DNA of 64,000 nucleotides, from contig NC_089313.1 of NCBI RefSeq assembly GCF_036669915.1, forward strand, positions 709,085 through 773,084, given 5' to 3'. This stretch comes from Pocillopora verrucosa (taxonomy: Eukaryota > Cnidaria > Anthozoa > Scleractinia > Pocilloporidae). The notes under the pieces were generated by a model. That model worked only from the letters and a program-made list of their open reading frames with translations. It made no database searches and had not been told where the DNA came from. Positions 24,383 to 35,900 of this stretch are shown here, in pieces. Position 1 is the stretch's first letter. Each line of letters begins with the position of its first letter. The translations under genes and the position numbers were made by a program.

Positions 24383-24681
24383 CAGGTGTGATCCCTTTCT
24401 TCACACATATGGTGCAACTAATGAAAACACTTGTAAGTTAGTGTCAAACATATGTTCGTATAAATATCATGAATAGTGCAATTTAATTGGCTTCGCAGCT
24501 TGCTACCTACTCCTCGACTGTCGAGCTCATAATCACAAATTGTTAAACCATGTAAAACAAATTCAGTAAAAAGGAACATTTACTTGCATTTCCAAGCCTT
24601 CAGCACGGGTTTAGCTAAGATCTCGAAGCGAACTTTGCCACAATGACAACCTCCGATGTGTTTAACAAGATCGACAGCCAT

Positions 24682-26581
24682 CACAAATAGTAGCCGAATT
24701 CTTGGGTGGTTCTTTGAGTCCATGAAAACCTTCAAAACTAAGGGATGACATATGTTGCTAATTTTTTTCAGGTTACCTAGTTCCCAGGATCCCACGGGAC
24801 TGACGGCTTAAGAGAAGGGACGACATACCTCAAGCTTCGAAATCGTTCCTTGTCTGAAAATTGTTAAACTTCCGACGACAGCATACAATTTTTCTACCGC
24901 ATTTTTAATGATTTCTCACAAACTTCTGTTAAAAATTTTAAACTCCATCAAGCAGCTTCTTTCCAATGGTTGTCTCTCATCTACTTACCTTTTAAACCAC
25001 AGGAGTGATGAAAATCTCACTTCCCCCAACAATTACAAGAAATTATTCCACTGCACAATTGATGGAGATAGGCAAACCAGCCAACTAGATGGTGCAATCT
25101 CTATTAAGCTTGATATAAAACCAAATTCTCCAAATTCCTTTCGAGGGAAAAGTGTTGAAATTAAATGGGAAGAGACTATCACTGATCTTGAGACTACAGT
25201 GTACATGACTAAGAGATTCTATTCCATTCTAAACAGTTAACCTTTTAATTTCACCTTAGCCCTTTCTGAAAATAAGGACTACATAAGGACTACAATATAA
25301 TTTAAATAATTTCATAAGTTTTAACAATAACTATTCCATGCTGCAGCTTAATAGTGGCAGTCTCAACTCATGGTTGTTTAACTAATATCATTACATCTAT
25401 CTGAATAATAGGACTGCTCCAAAACATGATATGCACCAATAAAAGAGAAAAAAACTGATAGTGTTTTTACAAAGAACATCCATTGACCCAAAAGGATGCA
25501 AAGCTACCCTATTTTCTGGGTAAACTTGCTGTATTGCATGGCAAAGGGCACTTTTTTTAGAGTGAGTGTACACCAAAACCTAAGTAATAATCATGGCTAA
25601 TCAGGAGCATATTTTGCAAGGAGCCAATGAGAAATCAAAAGAAAAACATATAGCTCTAGCATCATGATTAGTTTCAGTGACTTTCCACTTAAATTACAGC
25701 ACATAAAAAGGCAAAAAAATGACAATTGCAGACACACATTACTTTTGCCAGTTATGAAAAATTTGCAATGATTTTGCAATCTCTAAAACATATGCGATGC
25801 AATGTTTGATTAGAAACCTCCTAAACTGCAAAGCTATAGCAATTGAAGATGTTAAACCCTCACTTCTGTTGAGGATTCATTGATTAACTAATCAGAATAC
25901 CTGATATCATACAAATTTATCATTATTACTTAATGACAAGCTCTGTTTGTACTACCTTTATAATTTTGCTTGCTGTGTATGGCTTAAAAATTCATCACCT
26001 TCTTTAAGAAGTATAAAAGTACTTAAGTATCCTCAAGGTAAACCTCTACAAAAATGAACTGATAGAAGACAAAGATCGAGTTCCAGTCACTTTAGACACA
26101 GTTGATTTTAAATTAAACTACAGTTCCACTCAGTAGTAAGTTAACAGTCCTTTGAAACTTAATTGTGGATACTTGACCCTTTATATGCAAAACTATTGCA
26201 TAAAATGTGCAAGACAGCATTACCTATATATCAAATTGCTTATCACAGAGCCAATGAAAAACTAAAATCTACTTTTCTCTCATAACTATCTCCTTACCTT
26301 CCTAAATTATAAACATAGAAGCCCTTTCACTTCCAAGATTTCAGTATCAATTCTATTTACTCTGTGTAACACATTTCTTATGATTCCAAAGCTGACAAAT
26401 TGGTGATGAATCAAGCAATATCCTCTATTTTGATTATTCTCTTTCTCCTCATCACCTCTCTAAAGAACAATGCAATAAAGCAAAGGCACAATCACTTGTT
26501 GATATTTCTTGGAAGTGAAAGGGTCAGTTTGTCTGTGATTTACTATGTTGTCAAGCCGTCATATGAGGGGTCCACTTTGAG
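24682..26581. other. Intergenic, no confident gene
   Basis: AT-rich DNA. One open frame of 110 codons (24908-25240) starts at ATG but has no recognisable motif. No RNA gene was seen. Confidence 0.55.
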
Positions 26582-26849
26582 AGGGTAGCAAAGGGTCTAG
26601 ATGTGATGTGAGATTAAAGCCAAAATTAAGTCAAACATGATATGTGAACCCTGGATTTTTTTTTTTTCATTTTGTGAAAGCCTCAACATTTCCCTGAAAC
26701 TTTGCTCCAAGAAGAGAGCTTTGAAATTCACCCCTTTGAATTTGAAATGTATAAAATGCTGTTAAAAGTATATGTGATTTGGAATTTTTCTAAAATTTGT
26801 GCATAAATGGGATCAGGACCCCCCCCCCCCCCCCCCGTTTTGCTACCCT
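26582..26849. mobile_element. MITE with AGGGTAGCAAA termini and a C19 run
   Basis: Starts AGGGTAGCAAAGGG and ends GTTTTGCTACCCT, giving an inverted terminal pair of about 11-12 bp. A run of about 19 C lies just inside the right end. A diverged, oppositely oriented relative occupies 52656-52935 and shares the G run next to AGGGTAGCAAAGG and an internal TGTGCATAAA block. Confidence 0.7.
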
Positions 26850-26929
26850 ACTTTCACATCTCTTCTAGCATAGGCTTTTATGACCAAATTAAAATGGGTT
26901 CACTTACCTCACTTATCCCAGTATGACCT

Positions 26930-27082
26930 ACACAAGGACAATTTTTTTTACAATCAAAGGCTTGTTTAGTTGGTGGTCATTTCCTCATCTTGTGATGTTA
27001 ATGTTTGATTTGATTTAGGGGTGATATTGTAAGGAAAAATTACCAATAGATGCTAGTCACTCTAACTGGCCAAAGGGTTTAT
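26930..27082. mobile_element. Dispersed inverted-repeat element, copy C (partial)
   Basis: Shares TGGTGGTCATTTCC, AATGTTTGATTTGATTTAGG and GATATTGTAAGGAAAAAT with copies A and D. The left end is missing or diverged. It lies just beyond the 3' end of the first GPCR gene. Confidence 0.5.
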
Positions 27083-27143
27083 TGGAAACCTGTTGACATG
27101 CTTTGTCTATCCCTACAATTTCAGTTTACAAATAGTACTTGAA

Positions 27144-28229
27144 TTATGCATTAGCTCCATGATCTTGTTCTCTGTTTTCTATGACTGTCACCTCCATATC
27201 ATCATCATCATCCTCTGGTTTGGGACTTGGTACCTCATCCCGCCTGATATATGTAGCTCCCAGCAATGATGGGTTTGGACAGCAACAGGTTCTCTGCATT
27301 GCCAGAATCAGTGACTTCCTAAACTTCCTTAAACGCCAGGCAAAAACAAAAGGATCCATGGCAAACTTCCACAACAGGAAAAGCTGGGCAATCATCAATG
27401 CAATATACCCGTTCAATGTAAAGTTGAACAGCACTAGGGCTAAAGTTATACAGAATGGCCAAACAGTTATGATCAACATTGCTGTCAAGATCAATGTTCC
27501 GTACACAAAATCTTTTTCAGCTTGTCGTCTCCGCTGTTCTGACTCAGTAGCTTCTGCAGAAAGTCCTTCCTGTCCTGCATTTTCCCCTAAATCAGCATTT
27601 CGATGTCGTTCAGCCAGCTTACGGAACTGGAAGTAAATGGCTATGTACAGTACTAGAAGGGCAATAGTCAACAGTGTTACATGCAGTATCAAGTCCGTCA
27701 AGATGTAGGCGAAGTCATCAACATCAAACATTTCAGGCAGCAATGCGAAAAATATTGCATAAATCCAAATGAAAACCACTCCGATGCGCGCAGATTTTGG
27801 GCTTACGAACTTGTCGTAAATTCTGGGGCTGTTAATCAGTAAATACTGAATAATCCCCAGTCCTAACATAATGAGGAAGGATGCGTTCATAGTGAAAAAT
27901 GAAAAAGCTTGAGCGAAGCGAAGAAATTTCCACAGGTCTTCTGAATCGGAGGTGTAGGCCCAGAGATAGAACACCACATAAGCTGGCTCCACGATCAAAC
28001 CAGTCAGGAAATTGGCGCTTGTCAAGCCAGCGATGAAGATCGCCGACGGAGTTCGAAGACACTGGAGCGGGTCTTTGTAATACGTAAACAGAAACACGCC
28101 ATTGCTGATAACTGTTGCTATAGCAAGTACAAACAAAACCATGATGGAAAACGCTTCTACCATGAAGTAGACATGATAATCTTCAGAGTATGTAGAATTT
28201 GTGGCATTTGTAAGATTGGATGAATTCAT
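27144..28229 (-). CDS. Intronless seven-transmembrane receptor (orphan GPCR) 1
   Basis: A single exon of 361 residues. The N-terminus carries N-glycosylation sites (N2, N5, N8, N11) and no signal peptide. Seven hydrophobic segments lie at about 24-50, 61-88, 105-130, 146-166, 174-200, 241-269 and 275-299. Rhodopsin-class hallmarks are partly kept: SNG in TM1 and WP at 257-258 in TM6. Others are replaced. The TM2 aspartate is Asn73, the DRY box is I-Q-Y (Gln128), and NPxxY is DPFVF (292-296). The third loop is charged (EQRRRQAEKD), a CCC cluster after TM7 could be palmitoylated, and the tail is acidic (DDDDD). It is closely similar to the receptor at 29296, which is divergent from it. Ligand and coupling are unknown. 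Confidence 0.87.
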   Translation of the reverse strand: MNSSNLTNATNSTYSEDYHVYFMVEAFSIMVLFVLAIATVISNGVFLFTYYKDPLQCLRTPSAIFIAGLTSANFLTGLIVEPAYVVFYLWAYTSDSEDLWKFLRFAQAFSFFTMNASFLIMLGLGIIQYLLINSPRIYDKFVSPKSARIGVVFIWIYAIFFALLPEMFDVDDFAYILTDLILHVTLLTIALLVLYIAIYFQFRKLAERHRNADLGENAGQEGLSAEATESEQRRRQAEKDFVYGTLILTAMLIITVWPFCITLALVLFNFTLNGYIALMIAQLFLLWKFAMDPFVFAWRLRKFRKSLILAMQRTCCCPNPSLLGATYIRRDEVPSPKPEDDDDDMEVTVIENREQDHGANA

Positions 28230-29295
28230 GACTTGTTTGCGGAAAATATTCAGCCAGCGCCTAAGTTACAGATCTGATATAACAGCTGGACGACAGCAAA
28301 TTCAGAGCTTTAACACTTCCTCGGAGGGTTATTTTCAAAGCAATTCTTTAGCAACCACTGTTAGAGGGAAGAGTCTTCGAGATCTATTTCGTAACGGCGA
28401 AGTTACCCAAGCATTGAGACTATATGATCAAAGATGGAAAATTGCAGCTTGCAAGCTGCGCACTACTGATCCGCCCACGCCAAATGCCGTCGGGACCTGG
28501 GTGAAAGTCACGCAAACGTATCTGATGAGGTTGTGTGACTAAAGAATAACAAAAAAAAAGTTGTAGATGAAAAATGTCTTTCATATTTCTTTACTTTCAG
28601 CAACAAAAGCATATCTCGTAAATTATATTAATAAGAATGACCTCTGCTATGGAGAAGATAGCACTGTTCAACAGATGTTCCTTATAATTCCAAATTCGTT
28701 AGAAGTCACCCAATAATGTTCTTTCACTGTTGGCGTCAGTGAAAGCGAAGACAAACAACCGAACAAAAGAACAAATAAACAAAGACAGTGTATTTGCAGC
28801 CTTGCCTTCAGATTGCTGTCGCGTGATCGCTCCCTAAAACTCGTATAATACAGGACAGACATTTCGAATCCTGGAAACCGCAGCTGAGGTTTGTAAATTA
28901 TTAAGATCTTAGCTTTTGATGGTTTTTCGCCTCAAGTTTCACCGCAGTCATTACCGAACAAATATTAATAATAAATAAGTTTTTTTTCCTCTAAAAATAA
29001 AATAATCATTCCTTTGTTTCTTCTGTATATTTGCAGAACAATCAATTCCTTAGGTCCGAATAATGTTGACGAATTTCAATGCCCGAAGCATCTAAACATT
29101 GCGCGCAAAAGGGGCAAAAGTATTTGATCTCTAATTTCTCATATGAATACTGAACTATTATTTTTAGTGAGGAGTCTCATTTCCGCGTCTGCCGGAACGA
29201 AGCTGAGTTCGTAGAGAAGTGGACCACGTGCAAGCTTTATTTGGTTCTTACGTCCCTTTCAAAGACCCTCTCGTGTTTTCATAGCCGAAGAAGAT
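28230..29295. promoter_or_regulatory. Divergent intergenic region between two GPCR genes
   Basis: About 1.07 kb separates the start codons of two oppositely transcribed receptor paralogues. Both promoters must lie here if the 5' UTRs are unspliced. No TATA box or repeat stands out. Confidence 0.45.
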
Positions 29296-30351
29296 ATGTC
29301 AAGTTCATCGAATGCGACATATTCCTCCAGCGGTCCCCATGAGGACTTCGACATTTATTACGAGATAGACGTAGCCTCCATCGTTGTCATGCTGTTCTTA
29401 GCTGTTGTAACGGTTATCAGTAATGGGGCCTTTTTATGGACTTTCTACAAAGATCCACTAAAATGTCTCCGAAAGCCGTCTGCAATTTTTATCTCCGGTT
29501 TGACGAGCGCTAACTTTGTGAGCGGCCTGATTGTGGAGCCATCTTTTGTGGCGTTCTATTTCCGACATTTCCTCTCGCACTCGGCGGAATTTCTTCAGTA
29601 CTTCAGTGTTGCGCAGTTGTTTGCTTTTATGACCACAACTACCTCATTCCTCGTTACTTTGGCACTGGCGATAGTTCAATACTTACTTATCAAGTTTCCC
29701 AGCAGTTATCAGAAAATCGTGAGCCCTGTATCGGCATTTGTCGGCGTACTTTCCATTTGGATTTATTCGTTAATTTTTGGCTTGATTCCATTGATGTCTA
29801 CCGTCAACAGATTTGCATATGTGTTGACGAACCTTGTACTTCATATAATGATACCGACTGTTTTACTTGTAATCTTGTACATAGCTATTTATTTGGAGTT
29901 TCGGAGTCGTTTTCAAGTTAACTCTGACAGAAGAATGGAAGTACAACAAGCCTCATTTCAACTCACAGAATCCGAGGAACAGCGACGAAAAGCAGAAAAG
30001 GATTTCGCCGTCGGAACGTTCATTTTGACCTTTGTACTAATAATCCTTGTCTGGCCATTTTGTGTGTCTCTGTACATGGTGAACTGTTGTTTCACAGTGA
30101 GGACAGCTTTAGCAGTGAGAATCGCTCAACTTTTCTTACTGTGCAAGTTTGCCGTGGATCCGTTCCTGTTTGCTTGGCGTTTTCAAAAGTATAGGAAGTC
30201 GTTGTTTCTAGCAATGAGAAGTATCTGTTTTTGTTTCAAGCCAACGTTACCGCGCGCCATAATTGTCAGAAAAAATGAAAAAAACAGTCCTAAAACTGAT
30301 GAGGATGATGATGATGAAGAGGGACTCGAAGTAACTGTCGTGAGGGACTGA
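29296..30351 (+). CDS. Intronless seven-transmembrane receptor (orphan GPCR) 2
   Basis: A single exon of 351 residues, a paralogue of the 27144 gene in inverted orientation. It shares KDPLKCLRKPSAIFISGLTS in loop 1/TM2 and IYSLIFGLIP in TM4. The loop 3/TM6 region (EEQRRKAEKDF, LVWPFC) is also shared. The DRY position again reads V-Q-Y (Gln128), TM2 has Asn73, and NPxxY is DPFLF (288-292). The N-terminus carries an NAT glycosylation site. Membrane-proximal cysteines (CFCF) follow TM7, and the tail ends in an acidic stretch. The shared unusual residues show that they predate the duplication. Confidence 0.87.
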   Translation: MSSSSNATYSSSGPHEDFDIYYEIDVASIVVMLFLAVVTVISNGAFLWTFYKDPLKCLRKPSAIFISGLTSANFVSGLIVEPSFVAFYFRHFLSHSAEFLQYFSVAQLFAFMTTTTSFLVTLALAIVQYLLIKFPSSYQKIVSPVSAFVGVLSIWIYSLIFGLIPLMSTVNRFAYVLTNLVLHIMIPTVLLVILYIAIYLEFRSRFQVNSDRRMEVQQASFQLTESEEQRRKAEKDFAVGTFILTFVLIILVWPFCVSLYMVNCCFTVRTALAVRIAQLFLLCKFAVDPFLFAWRFQKYRKSLFLAMRSICFCFKPTLPRAIIVRKNEKNSPKTDEDDDDEEGLEVTVVRD

Positions 30352-30584
30352 TTAAGATTAACACTTTTAAAAGATTGATATAAGATAAGGCTAATCTGTG
30401 ACTAATCTTCTCAGGCGTTCTATGGGATGTCACGCAACATTCCTCCCAAAAGGGGCTTTATTCGAGGCAGAGTTATCTGACATCTTTAACGGCTGTAGAA
30501 GAGTATAATGTTTGGCAAACGCTACATATATAATTCAGGAATATTGATAGATCTCTTGCAAGAATAACGTAGACGGCAAATTCT

Positions 30585-30590
30585 AATAAA
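30585..30590 (+). terminator. Possible poly(A) signal of GPCR 2
   Basis: AATAAA about 235 bp after the receptor stop codon, a usual 3' UTR distance. Confidence 0.4.
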
Positions 30591-30904
30591 TAGTGGAATA
30601 TCCTAGAATGGTTTTAGAATGTCAAGGGGTGTCAATTCTTGATTACAGGCATTCAAAGCCATGTTTGTGATCAGTAACCCTATTACTTTCAAGTTGATCA
30701 ATGTTGGTATGTCCTGCATTTATTTGACGAGTAGAATCATTAACATCATTCTCTTCAATTGTTTTGTAGAGGAACTCTAACGCTTGGCGGAAAGAGTAAT
30801 ATTCCTGTTAAAATGATTTTCATTCTATTTATCTATTCCTGACAAAATTACTATACAAGACTTTACACAGTCTAGCGATACATCATTTTACGCTAGAATG
30901 GTAC

Positions 30905-30955
30905 AATACACTAAAAAACTGCCCTACCATATTACTAATAGTTTTTTAGTGTATT
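30905..30955. repeat. Perfect 16-bp inverted repeat
   Basis: AATACACTAAAAAACT at 30905-30920 is exactly mirrored by AGTTTTTTAGTGTATT at 30940-30955, with a 19-base loop. It is in the GPCR 2 to IRG spacer (30352-32999) and may be the core of a small fold-back element. Confidence 0.7.
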
Positions 30956-31439
30956 CAATAGTTACAGTTGTATTTTACAAAAACTATGATGAGTTGACAA
31001 CATATTCCTGTCCAATGTAAAGTTCTGCCCTATTTGTGGGTTGCTTTTATCTTGGCTATGAACACCTACCTATAAAGACAGATATTGCATTTATATGAAT
31101 AAAATTCAGTTTATAATATAAGGTGTTTCAGATATAATGTAGTCTTCAGCAGTATCAAAACATCCAAAAATAACTTGTTCTGATGTTACAACTAGAGTTA
31201 CTACATTAGTCAATAGTAAGATGAAATACAGTGCCAAAATGATTTTTTTGCATTAAGGGATTCTATGTCGGGAACCGTGAACAATGCCTTAAGTCGTTTT
31301 TAGTTTCGCTGTTGTTTTTGTCATGACCGGAAATGTCTCCAATCAATCAATTTCCCAGAATGTACTTTGTGCTCCGAGGTATCACGTTTCTTTTCTAGTT
31401 GGTTGAGAAATCCTGCACGCGGTCGAGTTGTTGTTGATG

Positions 31440-31548
31440 CTTTAGTTATACCTGGATTATATTCGTCGATTAAAAGAGTTGATTAATCAGGGAACGTGTC
31501 TTTGGTGCGTTTTCGACATCTAACTCTGATTTGCAAAGGCGCAGAGAG
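31440..31548 (+). other. Candidate non-coding first exon of the IRG gene
   Basis: A strong donor (GCAGAGAG followed by GTGAGTCG) at 31549 lies upstream of the IRG start codon. Acceptor-like CAGs occur at 32979 and 32998. A spliced 5' UTR is plausible. The left limit is arbitrary and there is no coding evidence. Confidence 0.25.
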
Positions 31549-31730
31549 GTGAGTCGATCTTTTTAAATTTGAAAAGGTTTTCTTTGGCGAAAACAACGAT
31601 TTTGTTCAAAATATTCCCATATAATTGTATTAAGAGTAGTATTAAACGCTAGAGATCAGATTTCTTTATACTCTACCGAAAAGGTAGGGTGTTTTAGAAT
31701 TAATAATATACATGAAAAAATTAGTTCTGA

Positions 31731-32239
31731 TTGGTTAAGATAAATGCAGTTTTCAGGTAATTCAATGCAGAAGAGGCTTAAATTCAGTGCAAAGAAAGTA
31801 ACAAACCAGACGCTCTGATCGGTCAATACTCATAGAAAATCACAGAGAGCCAGTAAAATGCGAGCCTTGGATGTCGCGACATTTGGATACGCTGAAAATT
31901 TGCGAGAGAAACAATGGCCGGTGTATTGAGTAGGTTTTCTTTCGCCACCGCAACAACGATACAGCGGCGGAAAAACAGCTCTAACAACGAAAACACTGTT
32001 GGTTGTCGGTTTGGAAAAAGTGGTGTTTAGAGAAAGGAATTGCCAAGGAAATCGAAAATTATGAGCCGACCCAGCTTAACACTTTACTCGAGCGATTCTT
32101 CGCCGAAATTAAACCTCGAAACGACGATTCCATTTCATCGAAAGTGATTCGGACACAGACTGAACAATTCATTGAACTGTTTAGCCGGACTTTGAACTTT
32201 TTTAGCAATCTTGTATTTTTTCATGCATATTTAATAATA
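31731..32239 (+). mobile_element. Recombinase-associated (DUF3504-like) gene fragment 1
   Basis: The segment is about 85% alike to 33685-34170 over several hundred bases, from GCAGTTTTCAGGTAATTCA onward. It encodes WKKWCLEKGIAKEIENYEP then LLERFFAEIK, the N-terminal signature of DUF3504/ZMYM-KIAA1958-type proteins derived from Crypton tyrosine recombinases. The frame has stops upstream (after EKQWPVY) and breaks after the motif. No recombinase catalytic residues are present. The family assignment is from memory of the motif pattern. Confidence 0.55.
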
Positions 32240-32345
32240 AGTTGATAACGTAAATTGGCCACTGCAAAGAGTTTAAAAGCTGTCGTTTCCAGCGTTAGCT
32301 CTTCGTCAGAGCGATCGACGAAGGGCTAACTCTCGTACAGAAGTT
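32240..32345. mobile_element. Penelope-type terminal repeat fragment, truncated
   Basis: Starts GTTGATAACGTAAATTGGCC and holds TTCCAGCGTTAGCTCTTCGT, CAG, then GACGAAGGGCTAAC, the same order as at 4797 and 53319. The right half is lost. It abuts recombinase fragment 1. Confidence 0.6.
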
Positions 32346-32999
32346 TCCGGGGTCTCAGCCGCCGGTCGGAATGGTTCGATGCAAACTATTTGTTAATAAA
32401 CAATGCCAAGACGCAAACACTTCAGATCGGCCCTTGCAAAAACGACTTTGACTTAACTTTGAATGGTTGAATTCTTTTGTTTTCAAGATTGCGCTTTCGA
32501 CTGCAACCCTTTTTTCTTTCGTAAGTTCTCTAGGCACAGGAAGTATCTATTTCTTTTTTCACTGTCTTCATACCAATATCCTCTTAATCCTAAAATTTGA
32601 CCCTGGGTTTGGGGTTCGCCACATTTAGGAACTAGTAACATTCCTAACATACTTGATTTATATGAGGTTGGATTATGAATAACTCTGAAATAAAGAATGT
32701 ATCTTTTGGGAGCAGGTTTTCCTCATATTAAGTTCATTTACTAGGTAAAAGTATCTTATATTTCAACAGAAAGTGGAGCGGAACTGTCCACATCCTCTGT
32801 CCTTTCCCACGAAAATTATTCCTAAAATTATGCATGCAGTTATGACAGCATGTCGTTTAAATTTAACCAATCACCATTAGGTTGTCAAAAACTATGTTTA
32901 AAGAAAGTTTCGCGTTGGACTGCTGACTAATCAACGAAACTGCGTCATCGGTTGAGTGCGGCCAAAATTTTCATTCCAGTTACTAATCGATCCAGCAGT

Positions 33000-35900
33000 A
33001 TGGCAGATGTTTCGACTCCTCCGAGCGATTTTGAAACGATAGACACAGCTGAGGTTCAAAACTATGTTCAACAGCATGGTGTGAAGGATATTTCAGAGTT
33101 CTTGAAGAAGAAGTTGGATACTTGGAAGAAAACAGAGGTTCACCTTGGAGTCACTGGCGACGCAGGAACTGGTAAATCGAGTTTTGTCAACGCGATAAGA
33201 GGGTAAGGAAACTCGTAGCAATATATGGCTGAAGCTTGCAACCTCAACTTTTCTCAGTTGGCTGTGGCGATCAATTGGGGTCGTCAATTCAGGTTAATAG
33301 TGGACGCCTAAACTTTCCACCTAACTTCTCAAAACAGTCTCTTTAGGAAAAACTTTCTTTGTTGGCGTCCAGCTAAGCTGACTTATCCTGACGTTGTACT
33401 AACTTTTCAAAGTTGTGAAGTTTCGATAGTAGTACAAGAGTTGGGGGTACGGACACATTTTATGATTCATCTCAAGTCGGTTAAATTACACTCGCTTACT
33501 GATCTGTGACGTTATCGGAAAAACAGGAAGTTTATTACGTTATACTTTAGGGGCTTTCCAGAGAAAATGAGACATCACAACGCTATATTGTTATAAGGTC
33601 GTATGATCGTCATAAGACAGTCGTATGATTTTTCGAAACCAATCATAATTGAGAAAGTTGGTAAACAAAAGACAACGTAATAATTGCAGTTTTCAGGTAA
33701 TTCAGTGCAAAGAAGTAACAAACCAGACATTTTGATTGGTCAATAATAAAAGCAACTCACAGATAGCCAATCAAGTGCAAACCTTGGATGTCGCAACATT
33801 TGGATACGCTAAAAATTTGCAAGCGAAACAGTGGCCGGCGTTTTTAAGTAGGTTTTTTTTCGCCACCTCAATAACAATACAGCAGCTGAGAAACAGGTCT
33901 AACAACGAAAACACTGTAAAAAGCACTGCTTTTTGGTTGACGGTTTGGAAAAAGCAGTGTTTAGAGAAGGAAATTGCCATGGAAATCGATAATTACGAGC
34001 CGACTCAGCTTATCATTTTACTCGAGCGATTCTACGCCAAAATTAAAACCAACCTTGTTAAACCTCGTAAACGACGATTTCATTTCATCGAAAGTGATTC
34101 AGACACGGACTGAACAATTCCTTGCACTGTTTAGCCGGACTTTGAACATTTTGCGCCTTAGAGATTGAAATTATCATTGTTTTACGCGGTTGTTTTGATC
34201 GAACGCACAAAGTCACTTGCAGGGTTTGAATAAATTATTTTTGTACTTGATGCGCGCGCTTTGCTTCTGCATAATTACGATAAGCTATCTCGTATTTTTT
34301 CATGTGTATTATTAGTACGCAATCACATGATTTTTCTCGTGCAATTTTGTTGGTCTTCGAAAACATTTACTAGTGCTTATTTATTCCAAATTTCACTCGA
34401 GATCATATTATTACCTATACTAATAGTACTTGATATGATTTGAAATGTATAGCGTTAGAGAATTTATCAGTTTTATGAAAAACTTTGAAGTATAACTTCC
34501 CTTTGAACCACCTCATGATGGAGTTTAATGACTAATAGGTAAATTTTGAAGTAAAAAACAAAAACAGATCGGGGTCGTACTCACCTTTTCTTTTAACTCG
34601 TGTACACTGCTCGAACGTAGACACAGGCTAATGCTTACGCGTAATGAGCAGATCGCAAGACCGCTGTTCACGGGAACGCGTTTGCATTTCCCAAAAGAAG
34701 GTAAATGAAAGAAATCCATGAGATCTGGGGTTGGATTTCTTAATTGAAATCCGCCTCGAGGACGGATTTTTCAGCGTCAAAATCCGTGTTTGGATTTCAC
34801 GTTTCATTGCAAAATCCGAAAAGCCGATTTAAAAATCTAAATTCAGATTTCCCAATTGAAGGCATCCTAAATGAGTCGGGAAAAACACCCTCATCAGAAG
34901 TGACTTTCTGTTGCGACGAAAGCGCTCGCAAAAAGTTTACCCTAATTATGCATACTCCCTTGTGTTGGGCCGGTAATTTTATAGACGATGGCTTCATGAG
35001 TTTTGATTAAGATATCTTCACACCGTCGAGGAACTAATTATTGACAATATTTTTTTTGCAACAAATTAAATTTGATTTCTAAAACCTAAATTTTCCTAAG
35101 TCTAAGGCTTAATTTTACGAAAAAACATACGTAAAATGATCCGTAACAAATTAAAACGCCTGTTCCTTTCCTAGGCTTCATGAAGATGATGTTGGTGCTG
35201 CCAAAGTTGGTGTTGTTGAGACTACTCTTAACCCCACTTCCTTCGATCATCCACAAAATCCAAACATAAAGATTTGGGATTTGCCAGGAATTGGAACAAA
35301 CAAATTTCCTGACATGGAGACGTACCGCAAAAAAACACAGTTCGACAAGTATCATACATTCCTTATTTTTTCATGCACCCGATTTACCAAGGACGACGTC
35401 ATGTTGGCCCAAGAGATCAGGAAACAGGGGAAGTCTTTTTTTTTCATTCGCACCAAAATTGATATGGATTATCTGAATGAGAAGCGAAAGAAATCTTTCA
35501 ATGAGGCTGACATGCTGCGCACAATCCGCATCAACTGCTTGAAGAACCTGGCTGAGGAAGGTTACAACCCCATCAGCGGTGAAGACAACATCTTCCTGAT
35601 AAGCAACCATCATCAAAAGAAGTGGGATTTCGATCGACTTACGCAAGCGATTCTTGATGCATTGCCAAGATATCAGCGAGAGTGCCTCACCTTGTCTCTC
35701 AATACCCTGACCTGCTTATCAAGAGAAATCCTTCAGAGAAAAGTTGATGTTTTGAGAGGGCGCATGTGGCTCGTTGCAGGAGCATCTGCTGCAGCCGCAC
35801 TTGCTCCAATTCCTGGGCTATCTTTTGGTGTTGATACCGCGCTGATGTACGGCGAAATCACGCAGTACTTAGCCCAGCTTGGTATTCCTAAAGAAGGGTC

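Larger units (their letters stand above)
22284..24681 (-). pseudogene. CENP-V/GFA-family copy 4, broken by a LINE and a frameshift
   Basis: Exon 1 (24584-24681, [20 protein letters not shown]) is intact. Exon 2 is split: its 5' part lies next to 24386-24420 and its 3' part (YVLVPEEYFKLLQ) ends at the donor near 23239. About 1.1 kb of LINE sequence lies between them. The two halves together would be the family-standard 70 bp. Exon 3 (22284-22540) is 257 bp and carries about two extra bases after the AACACCCAT segment, which shifts the frame before the FC-T-TC zinc motif. Downstream the original frame is still readable (AYGISLHCLDGG, WENWEKYL). Two independent lesions argue for a pseudogene. 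The frameshift alone could be a sequencing error. Confidence 0.85.

Noticed and set aside
24908..25240. 110-codon open frame starting with ATG
   Set aside because: No recognisable motif, no splice partners, and composition like the surrounding AT-rich DNA.
28668..28862. Small minus-strand open frame with a hydrophobic stretch resembling a signal peptide
   Set aside because: Lies in the divergent GPCR upstream region with nothing else to support it. Likely chance.
32952..32999. Upstream in-frame extension of IRG exon 1
   Set aside because: It would start at TTG; the ATG at 33000 gives a normal IRG N-terminus.
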